From: Begonia masoniana
Taxonomy: Eukaryota > Streptophyta > Magnoliopsida > Cucurbitales > Begoniaceae
NCBI GenBank assembly: GCA_022432975.1
Contig: CM039514.1
Location: forward strand, 11,842,668-11,906,667
Direction: 5' to 3'
Length of the DNA: 64,000 nt
In this document: positions 58,001-64,000 of the stretch, one piece after another
Position numbering within the stretch: the first letter of the stretch is position 1
Layout of the letters: each line of letters starts with the position of its first letter
Position numbers and translations under genes: made by a program
The notes under the pieces: model-generated
What the model saw: the letters and a program-made list of their open reading frames with translations, nothing else
Told to the model about the DNA's origin: nothing
Databases searched by the model: none

Positions 58001-58248
58001 TCGATAACCACACAAATTGATCTGCAGATATAAGCAACTCCACTCCTGTCGCCCAACGGAGTATTCAAAAAGAAAGGGGTTCCCATCTCTTCGATGGCCA
58101 AATCCAACACCTCAGTAAAATCAGCAGAAATAAACGAATGCGGCGCCCCAGTATCAAATAAAACCCGAGCAAAAGTATGGAAGATCAGAATCGTACCATC
58201 CACAACCGCAGGCTGGTCTGGCACAGGAAAATAATCGGCCTGGTCCAC
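55006..58248 (-). CDS. Element F Pol: protease-RT-RNase H-integrase, 1080 aa (Tekay/Del-like)
   Basis: A long uninterrupted retrotransposon polyprotein. Protease: [12 protein letters not shown] at about residue 29. [19 protein letters not shown] and the metal-binding [13 protein letters not shown]. RNase [24 protein letters not shown]-type [31 protein letters not shown]. Integrase: zinc-binding [13 protein letters not shown], then [21 protein letters not shown] and [20 protein letters not shown] with the D-D-E residues present. It ends in [20 protein letters not shown]. The first residue is a GTG inside a continuing frame; the frame is open upstream to a TAG at 58600-58602, so this is not a true start. 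The chromodomain is lost behind a TGA. Confidence 0.93.
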   Translation of the reverse strand: MDQADYFPVPDQPAVVDGTILIFHTFARVLFDTGAPHSFISADFTEVLDLAIEEMGTPFFLNTPLGDRSGVAYICRSICVVIDDCKFSADLIVLPLRQFDVILGCDWLMKYQAIVDCHLRRVTVTSKSGRVVTYHRGPCTGIVNSMFQVCLRGRSGLEQYGGLWSMDLDLETAVQEIDVSVVREYDDVFPDELLGLPPDREIEFCIDLVPGATPVSIPAYRMSPAELVELRKQLEDLQSKGFIRESGSPWGSPVLFAKKADGSLRLCVDYRRLNRVTVKNKYLLPRIDDLFDQLGGSRYFSKIDLRTGYHQVKIREEDIPKTAFRTRYGHFEFLVLPFGLTNAPAVFMDLMNRIFRPYLDRFVVVFIDDVLIYSKTRREHREHLRIVLQTLREHQLYAKRNKCDFWASEVKFLGHIVSRDGISVDPAKIEAVVGWPPPKNVSEIRSFLGLAGYYRRFVQNFSSISAPLTKLTRKDVRFVWDVDCQNAFEELKRRLTSAPILTVPDGNLPYAVYTDASGVGLGCVLMQQGKVVAYASRQLKPHEQNYPTYDLELAAIVFALKIWRSYLYGVSFQVFSDYKSLKYLFTQKDLNLRQRRWVEYLEDYDFSLEYHPIKANAVADALSRYPHASISCMILDEWRKSLVIGDFQLQYHDTGSQAYIYHVVTTPSMLTRVKQLQRQDEELVFRVGQLQNGEQLEGGSVNAVGDLFYRGKVAVPNIANLRQAILDETHRSSFVIHPGSTKMYQDLKRQYWWVGMKREVAEFVVRCMTCQRVKAEHQRQAGLLQPLPIPEWKWEEVTMDFVTHLPRTPQRFDSIWVIVDRLTKSAHFIPIRMIFSVAKLSRLYVQNIVRLHGVPLSIVSDCDPHFTSDLWRGLQKELGTKTQMSTAHHPQTDGQSERTIQILEDMLRSCILDFGSSWIDHLPLVEFVYNNSFQTSIGVSPFEALYGRPCRSPLCWAEKEERLALRPNIIRETTEKIHQIRERLKVVQSCQKSYADLKRREVEFDAGDFVFVKVHPTRGVSRFGVKRKLAPRYIGPFQIVERIGVVAYRLELPPQLRHVHNVFHISQLRKYIPDPSHNVS

Positions 58249-58742
58249 TGCATATGACTGACCAGCAACTCCCTTGCCCTTATAATCGCGACCACGGCCG
58301 CTAGCTTTGGTGGTAGATCCACGATATCCACCTGTCCTCTGCTGCTGGACAGGAGGTGAACCACTAGCAAAGGGCTGCCTGATCAGTCGATAGGGAGTAT
58401 CAAGGACAGGCCTATCCTCTGCTCGGTGCTGGGGTGTCTGAAACTGAGCCTGCTGAAAAGGTGGTCGGGTCTGTCCCCGATGCTGGCCCGGAGGGGAGAA
58501 TGACTCGGTAGCTGTGGGAATATGAAAGGAGTGCCGCGGCTGCTGCCTCGGAGGGGAGAATGACTCAGTAGCTGCGGGAATATGAAAGGAGTGTCGCGGC
58601 TACTGCCCCTGAGGTTGGTTCAGCAGACATTCCCTCCTAAAATGACCCGACTGCCCACAGGTATGGCAAGCATAAGGGGAGTACCTGCTGCTCCCGGACC
58701 ATCCGCCACTCGATCCAGAAGAGCGACTAGCACTGCCACCCT
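58249..58742 (-). pseudogene. Element F gag C-terminus (zinc knuckle), truncated by element E
   Basis: In the pol frame, upstream sequence shows a CCHC zinc knuckle CHTCGQSGHFRREC (about 58625-58670) and a Gly/Ser-rich stretch, then an in-frame TAG (58600-58602). A 60-bp unit is duplicated in tandem (58491-58550 and 58551-58610), repeating the peptide around PRHSFHIP. The gag N-terminus and 5' LTR are displaced by element E at 58743. Confidence 0.85.
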
Positions 58743-59141
58743 TGTAATATCCGGTTTGTACGGACCTTTTATTATATTATTATTATATTGTTATTGGCAT
58801 TTTTGTAATTATGTCAAATCAGGTCCGATTTACGAAAAGAAAACGTCATTACGATCCTAGCGATTAATTAGAATTTTAAGGAATTTACGGAAATTTTCGG
58901 AGATCAAACACTATATTCCGAGTAAATACGCTTTTCGTAATGTAAAAGACGTTCTCGTAAAAATAGCAAACGAGGTCCAAATTGCGAACGGACAGTTTTA
59001 ATAAATCCCTGGCAATGAATAGAAGTTATTGGCAAAATATGAAGCTTTTGAGAATCCGAATAGTTGGACGATTAACGAAACGAAGGACGAAACTAATAGA
59101 ATTAAGTACTAAGGGCAAAATAGTAATTTGCAAACTAAATT

Positions 59142-59150
59142 TTATAAAAA
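59142..59150 (+). promoter_or_regulatory. Putative TATA box of the family E LTR
   Basis: TTATAAAAA lies 400 bp into the LTR, followed by pyrimidine-rich sequence and a splice-donor-like site 175 bp further. If correct, the R-U5 part is over 2.2 kb long, which makes leader splicing plausible. Confidence 0.45.
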
Positions 59151-59684
59151 TAACAATCACCTCCCTATTCCCTCACTTCTCTTCTTCTCTCTGGAAATCA
59201 CAATCGCCAGAGGCGATTTCTTCACCCCTCAGCCGACGACGTCCAACGATCCGACCTCCGTCCGACCTCCGTTCGTTCTGATTTCTTCACAGTTTCTCCT
59301 CCTCTCACTACTCTCGGTATGTAGCTTCAATCTCTGAGCGTTTGTTTCGAGTTTTAGTTCGATTTAGGGTTAGGGTTTAAATTAGGTTTTCCGTTAAAAA
59401 CGCGATTTAGGCTTCGTAATTAATAGGTTAGCTATAATTACGTATATATTGAACGTATTGAACGTTATTGGACGAAGAAAAGTCGATTTGCGAAAAAGTT
59501 ATAAATTGGTAAATTTCGGGTTTTAGGGGAAAACTCGTTAATTTGGATAATCGAGCTATAATTAATGTTCGAAAAGCTTTAATTAGCTAAGTGAAGAATT
59601 TAGGAGAATTCTTTAGCTAAGTTTTGAGATTTGGACATTTATAGTTTAAATTGGTTTTAACTGTGAATGTCGTATTTTTCTCAG

Positions 59685-59729
59685 ACACCCGACTCTCGTA
59701 GACGAAACTTGAGATCCAGCGCGCTCGAG
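59685..59729 (+). other. Putative LTR leader micro-exon (family E, 45 nt)
   Basis: The acceptor gtatttttctcAG precedes it and the donor GTAAGTTTTCG follows it, then ttgacccaaaggtctgca. It is the same length as in the two solo LTRs of the family, in which the flanking introns vary in length. Confidence 0.5.
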
Positions 59730-60734
59730 GTAAGTTTTCGTGACTTACTTTGACCCAAAGGTCTGCACCATACTTCGTCGTCGTCTCGAGAATACTCGAG
59801 GAACTGTTTGTTTTATGTTACTCTGGTTGGGTAGTTAGGTTAGTTGTTTATAGGTTCTGCTTTACTGCCATGAATGTATGCACGTTGTTTGTTTACTTTC
59901 CGCTGATATGAACTGTTCATGCATCACGATTTTCGAAAGTCATGAAAAGGAATTTCTGCACGTGTTTTTAAGAAAAGGAACGTATATCTGAAATGAAATC
60001 TGTAACGAAATCTGAATGAATAAACGTAATCTGTCTGTTTCTGGTCACGCGAGATGGGGCTCAGGCACGGCTGTGCGTGTTGCAAGCGTGTACCCCCCCT
60101 CTCTAACCCCACGGGGTAGTCCAACCGCCGGACGGGTCCCCTTGGGTTAGTGGGTCGAGGTCTCGGTGACAATTCTGTCTGTCTGTGACGTAATGATTCT
60201 GTAATCTGTAATTCTGTATCTGTAATCTGAATCTGAGCATGATTTCTGAATGGCATACGCACGCATGCATCTGCATTTACGTAGCTTACTGAGATTTCAA
60301 TATCTCATATGTGTCTGTATGGTGTAAGTAACCTCTTAGGTGATATCGAACCAGGTGAGGACGGCGTTCCTCCGTCTGATGCAGTTGATGGATGACGGCC
60401 GTGGGAGTGCGCTATGTAGTCGAGGCGCTTTCTGACCCGTGGGGATGTATGTCTGGACTCTGGGGTTATTTTGGGATGTTTTGAGTTGATAATTGTATAG
60501 AATATTTAGGTTGTTTGGATCGGGATAGGGATTAGATAACGTTTTGATAATTGTATGTAAAACGTTTTGGTTTAAACTGTTTAATGAATGTTATGGAAAT
60601 GTTTTGATTGGTTTTAGGTTGATACGGTTATGCTCGATGTTTAGATGCATCCACGCAGTCGGATTTCGCAAAGTCCGCTGTAAAGTTGGTCGATGTTATT
60701 GGAAGAAATTGGTGTTAAATTAAGTAATGTTTGC

Positions 60735-61205
60735 TCTCTGGAATCAGGTTCCAGAGAGTTTCCAGTAGCATGAATCGCTCTCTGGAATTGGAATTCCAGA
60801 GAGTATTGTTAAGTGTTTGCTCTCTGGAATTCCAGAGAGCAGTGTAAAGAAAAGTGAAGGCGATTGAAGTAGGAGGTGGTCGCTGAAGTGGTCGCTGAAG
60901 TTTTCACTGATCGTTGCACTGAAAGTGTGCGGCGATCGATCTCTGCAGCAATGCAGAGATCGGTCGCTGTTTGTGAAATGCGAAGTGTTAGAGGTTTGAA
61001 GTCTGAAAGGGAGAAGGGATCGCTGCATGCTTGCAAGCGATCGATCTCTGCTGCAGAGCAGAGATCGATCGCTGCTATAGTTAGCAGCGATCGGATTGCT
61101 GCACAGCTAGCAGCGATCGATCTCTGCTCTGCAGCAGAGATCGATCGCCCCTGCTGTAATGCATGGCAGCGATCGATCTCTGCTGCAGTGCAGAGATCGG
61201 TCGCC
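60735..61205. repeat. Array of perfect and near-perfect palindromes in the E LTR
   Basis: Three hairpins of the ctctggaa...ttccagag type (60733-60758, 60778-60803, 60819-60840) are followed by four of the cgatcgatctctgc...gcagagatcgatcg type (60930-60970, 61035-61072, 61110-61146, 61168-61203). Loops are short. The array would make a highly structured RNA. The paired frames on both strands are artefacts. Confidence 0.93.
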
Positions 61206-61480
61206 TGTTTCATTTTGAGGACAGAGTTCCAATTCTGCCCTCCCACTTGTTTAATTTAATTTAAAGTTTTCTTTTAAAGGTTTTCTTTTAAGTTTTAATA
61301 AAGATTTGTTTTAAATGCATTTAAGGTTCAGTTTTAATTCCGATTCAGTTCCGATTTCAACCATAGTTTAAATTCCGCATAAGGTTTTAATTAAAGTAGA
61401 GGAAAGAAATAAGTACAAAAATGAAAATGAAAAATTTATACAGGTAAAATAAGGGTACAGTATTAGGGGTGTTACAGTTA

Positions 61481-61492
61481 TGGTATCAGAGC
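61481..61492 (+). promoter_or_regulatory. Primer binding site of element E (initiator tRNA-Met)
   Basis: TGGTATCAGAGC lies four bases downstream of the 5' LTR, the exact complement used by plant gypsy elements. Confidence 0.92.
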
Positions 61493-61554
61493 CCCCGGGT
61501 TTTAAAATCGATTCTGTAGACTGCTCGACTGCACAGCCACTACGCGGACATCCT

Positions 61555-61636
61555 TCATCAACTGTAAGTCTGTTTATAGCTTTATTTGATTTTGTTTCTT
61601 AGAGATTACTTGTTTTAAATTTTATAGGATTTTTAT
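61555..61636 (+). other. Putative short leader intron between PBS and gag
   Basis: A caactGTAAGT donor-like site at about 61559 and possible acceptors tttcttAG (61603) and ttttatAG (61628) lie between the PBS and the gag ATG. The same caactGTAAGT sequence is at the matching place in element A (minus strand, near 12998). Function is inference. Confidence 0.35.
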
Positions 61637-61640
61637 AAAT

Positions 61641-64000
61641 ATGGTTCGAGGAAGGGATCCTAGAGACGACGCGATGGATCGTCTTACCGATTTGATGGAC
61701 CGCCAGTCTCAGCATATGGACCGGCAAGCGCAGCAGATTACGGATTTAGTAAATCGGGAGACACAGCGAGAGAATCAGAGGGCCCAGGAGCTAGTAGTCC
61801 CTGTTAATCAGGGTATGCAGAGGTTCCAAGGCTTACGTCCTCCAGTATTTGACGGTCAGTCATCGGATCCGACTCGTGCCGAGGAGTGGATCAGAGTTAT
61901 GGAGGATATGCTAAATTATGCAGAGGTCGGCAACGGGAGCAAGGTGGCTTATGCTACCTTTCACTTAGCGATGGATGCCCGTTTCTGGTGGGATTCAATC
62001 AAGGTGACGACGGACGTATCTATTATGACATGGGATCGATTCAAGTTCCTATTCTTCGATAAGTATTTCAGCCGCACGATGAGAGTGGCTAAGAGGAACG
62101 AGTTCATACAGCTGAAGCAGACCGGTTCAGTTGCTGATTATATTCGGAGGTTCGATGCACTATCTAGATTTGCACCACGCCTTGTCAGCGACAATGAGGA
62201 GAAGGTGCATCAGTTTATGGAGGGGCTTAATCCTGAGATTCGGATGCACGTGGTTGTCTCAGGTATTATTGATGTGCCCTTTTCTGACATTACAGCTAGA
62301 GCTCTGGATATAGAGGCTGCCAGGGCTACATGTATTCGACCGAGGGAGCCAGCTAAGGGCTTCTTCAGAGAGATCCGACCTCAGCCTCGGAATCAGGGAT
62401 GGCAACCTAGAGCACCGCCACCTCAGCCACAGCCTAGGGGTGTGAAGAGACCTCTCGAGGGAGGTGTTGACCGGGGTAAGGGAAAACAGGTACAGGGTAC
62501 TTCTCAGATGCCCTGGTGCCCTAGATGCCAGAAGGAGCACGGTGGCGAGTGCCGAGTTGGCACGAACAAGTGTTATAGATGTGGAGATATTGGCCACTTT
62601 GTCAGAGATTGTCCGCTGCAGGGCCGTGATCAGTTAGGCGGAGATCAGAGGAGAGTTGTGCCTCGTGTCTTCGCATTTATCGAGCCAGAGGATGTTGATG
62701 ACGATGCTCAGCCTGCCGTGATTGCAGGTACTATTTTGCTTATGGGCGCTATTGTATTTACTTTGATGGATACCGGAGCCACGCACTCCTTTGTATCGAC
62801 TGCATGTATGGCTAGATTGGGGTTAGAGTCTGAGTCGGCTGAGTGCGAGTATAGTGTGATGCTGCCCTCAGGAGAGCGTATGCAGTCCAGTCGTGTTATT
62901 CAGGGGAATATTATTTCAGTCGGGAGCGTTACCCTCTACGCACGTCTGATCGTTATGGGCATAGAGCGGTACGACCTTATTTTGGGGATGGACTGGCTAG
63001 CACAGCACTTCGCCACCATCGATTGTCGCTCCGGGATTATGACCTTCCGACCCCCGGGTAGTGCCGAGTTTTCTTATCAGGCGATGAACCGATTTAGTGG
63101 ATCGCCTATTTCTTATGCTATGGAGGTCAACGAGCAATTCAAAGGTGCGTGCTCTATTTATTTGGCCTCAGTTTTTGATGTTCAGTTGCTCAGCGGAGTA
63201 CAGCCGAGCGACATCCCTATTGTTAGAGAGTTCTCTGGCATATTCCTCGATGATCTTCCCGGTTTACCACCAGACCGGGAGATTGAGTTCACTATTGACG
63301 TCTATCCAAACTCCGCGCCGAGGTTCAAGAACCCGTATCGATTGGCACCAGCTGAGTTGAGAGAGTTGAAGACTCAGCTTGACGAGTTGCTTGAGAAGGG
63401 ATTTATTCGACCCAGTGTATCGCCTTGGGGTGCGCCCGTTCTGTTTGTCAAGAAGAAAGACGGGACCCTCAGGATGTGCATTGATTACAGGGAGCTGAAT
63501 AAGCTCACGGTGAAGAATAAGTATCCACTGCCCCGGATTGATGACTTATTTGATCAGCTACAGGGTGCCCGAGTATTTTCCAGGATTGATCTGCGCTCGG
63601 GTTACAATCAGCTGAAGGTCCGGAGAGATGACATACCGAAGACGGCGTTCCGAACGAGGTATGGGCATTATGAGTTCCTCGTTATGTCTTTTGGGCTCAC
63701 TAATGCTCCTGCAGCGTTCATGGATCTGATGAACCGTGTCTTCAGAGAGTACCTGGATAAGTTCGTGGTGGTGTTTATCGACGATATCTTGATTTACTCT
63801 AAAACGAAGGAAGAGCACGAGGACCATCTGAGGATAGTTCTGAGCACGTTATGTCAGCATCATCTATATCCGAAGTTTTCTAAGTGCGAATTCTGGCTTG
63901 ACAGAGTGAGTTTTCTGGGCCATATTATATCACAGGACGGAGTTTCTGTGGATCCGAGCAAAGTCCAGGCGGTCAGAGATTGGCCACAGCCGAAGAACGT
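61641..64000 (+). CDS. Element E Gag-Pol, N-terminal 786 codons (partial, open)
   Basis: One uninterrupted frame from ATG at 61641 to the window end. Gag: [20 protein letters not shown] start, capsid motifs [14 protein letters not shown] and [19 protein letters not shown], then [12 protein letters not shown] and the CCHC knuckle [14 protein letters not shown] (about 311-324). Protease: [12 protein letters not shown] with Asp at residue 377. [44 protein letters not shown] (712-715), [14 protein letters not shown]. RNase H, integrase and chromodomain should follow outside the window. The gag and pol are fused in one frame as usual for Tekay elements. It begins after PBS and a possible short leader intron. 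Confidence 0.94.
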   Translation, partial: MVRGRDPRDDAMDRLTDLMDRQSQHMDRQAQQITDLVNRETQRENQRAQELVVPVNQGMQRFQGLRPPVFDGQSSDPTRAEEWIRVMEDMLNYAEVGNGSKVAYATFHLAMDARFWWDSIKVTTDVSIMTWDRFKFLFFDKYFSRTMRVAKRNEFIQLKQTGSVADYIRRFDALSRFAPRLVSDNEEKVHQFMEGLNPEIRMHVVVSGIIDVPFSDITARALDIEAARATCIRPREPAKGFFREIRPQPRNQGWQPRAPPPQPQPRGVKRPLEGGVDRGKGKQVQGTSQMPWCPRCQKEHGGECRVGTNKCYRCGDIGHFVRDCPLQGRDQLGGDQRRVVPRVFAFIEPEDVDDDAQPAVIAGTILLMGAIVFTLMDTGATHSFVSTACMARLGLESESAECEYSVMLPSGERMQSSRVIQGNIISVGSVTLYARLIVMGIERYDLILGMDWLAQHFATIDCRSGIMTFRPPGSAEFSYQAMNRFSGSPISYAMEVNEQFKGACSIYLASVFDVQLLSGVQPSDIPIVREFSGIFLDDLPGLPPDREIEFTIDVYPNSAPRFKNPYRLAPAELRELKTQLDELLEKGFIRPSVSPWGAPVLFVKKKDGTLRMCIDYRELNKLTVKNKYPLPRIDDLFDQLQGARVFSRIDLRSGYNQLKVRRDDIPKTAFRTRYGHYEFLVMSFGLTNAPAAFMDLMNRVFREYLDKFVVVFIDDILIYSKTKEEHEDHLRIVLSTLCQHHLYPKFSKCEFWLDRVSFLGHIISQDGVSVDPSKVQAVRDWPQPKN

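Larger units (their letters stand above)
58743..61476 (+). repeat. 5' LTR of element E (2734 bp)
   Basis: It starts TGTAATATCCGGTTTGTACGG and ends ttaggggtgttaca. It is homologous to the E solo LTRs at 26159 and 27602. It has a TATA-like box at 59142, first-intron donor GTATGT (59317), micro-exon (59685-59729), and palindrome arrays (60735-61205). Confidence 0.94.
58743..64000 (+). mobile_element. Element E: family E Ty3/gypsy (Tekay/Del-like), 5' part
   Basis: A complete 5' LTR, primer binding site and the first 2.36 kb of gag-pol are present before the window ends. It inserted into the gag of element F; ACCCT at 58738-58742 is the candidate TSD. The reading frame is intact throughout what is visible, unlike all other elements here, so this is the youngest and possibly autonomous insertion. 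Confidence 0.93.

Noticed and set aside
63558..63827. Minus-strand 89-aa frame inside element E
   Set aside because: Shadow of the reverse transcriptase frame on the plus strand.

Overview
This is nuclear DNA of a flowering plant, most likely a woody eudicot. Two intron-rich host genes sit in a sea of nested transposable elements. The eukaryotic character comes from GT-AG introns, a plant nucleostemin-like GTPase, a eukaryotic TruB-type pseudouridine synthase, captured pieces of a plant UDP-glycosyltransferase and a plant acid phosphatase, and plant Ty3/gypsy chromoviruses. The species cannot be named from the sequence alone.

Left part (1-23042): a solo LTR of family 'A' (314-2567) and a Pack-MULE (3032-4367) carrying a UDP-glycosyltransferase exon lie in older repeat DNA. 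Then comes a three-level nest. A defective Tekay/Del-type element of family A (6315-15199) sits inside the first six bases of a family 'D' LTR. A second chromovirus, 'C' (16303-21967, Galadriel-like), sits further inside the same D LTR. The nest ends in a 44-bp tandem array that runs into a 100-N assembly gap (23043-23142).

Middle (23143-34035): a nearly perfect 847-bp foldback; a hAT-type element (26063-31999) that carries a broken acid phosphatase exon and was itself hit by a family 'E' solo LTR, which in turn holds another, oppositely oriented E solo LTR; and a PIF/Harbinger-type element with an ORF1 remnant.

Gene part (36100-52076): NSN1 (nucleostemin-like GTPase, minus strand, 9 exons, 565 aa reconstructed) and a TruB-family tRNA pseudouridine synthase (plus strand, 9 exons, 550 aa reconstructed). 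They are divergently oriented and separated by a small hAT element just upstream of NSN1, a D solo LTR holding an A solo LTR, and a gypsy relic. Both genes act in RNA/ribosome maturation, but nothing in the sequence shows that they are co-regulated.

Right part (52834-64000): a family 'F' Tekay-like element on the minus strand (3' LTR, polypurine tract, almost intact pol) is cut in its gag by a younger family E element. The E 5' LTR, primer binding site and an uninterrupted gag-pol frame run off the window end.

Insertion boundaries were read directly as target-site duplications. Those confirmed on both sides are TTTTG, TAAATTCAA, GTAAC, CATAG, ATTTTCTC, GGTTC, AGGGG, TTA, ATTACAA(A/T), CATGT and GTACA. 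The most unusual signal is a shared architecture in the long LTRs of families A, D and E: a tiny putative exon of nearly fixed length (51-53, 53 and 45 nt) between a 3' splice acceptor and a strong GTAAGT donor, followed by a short GGCC/GACC hairpin.
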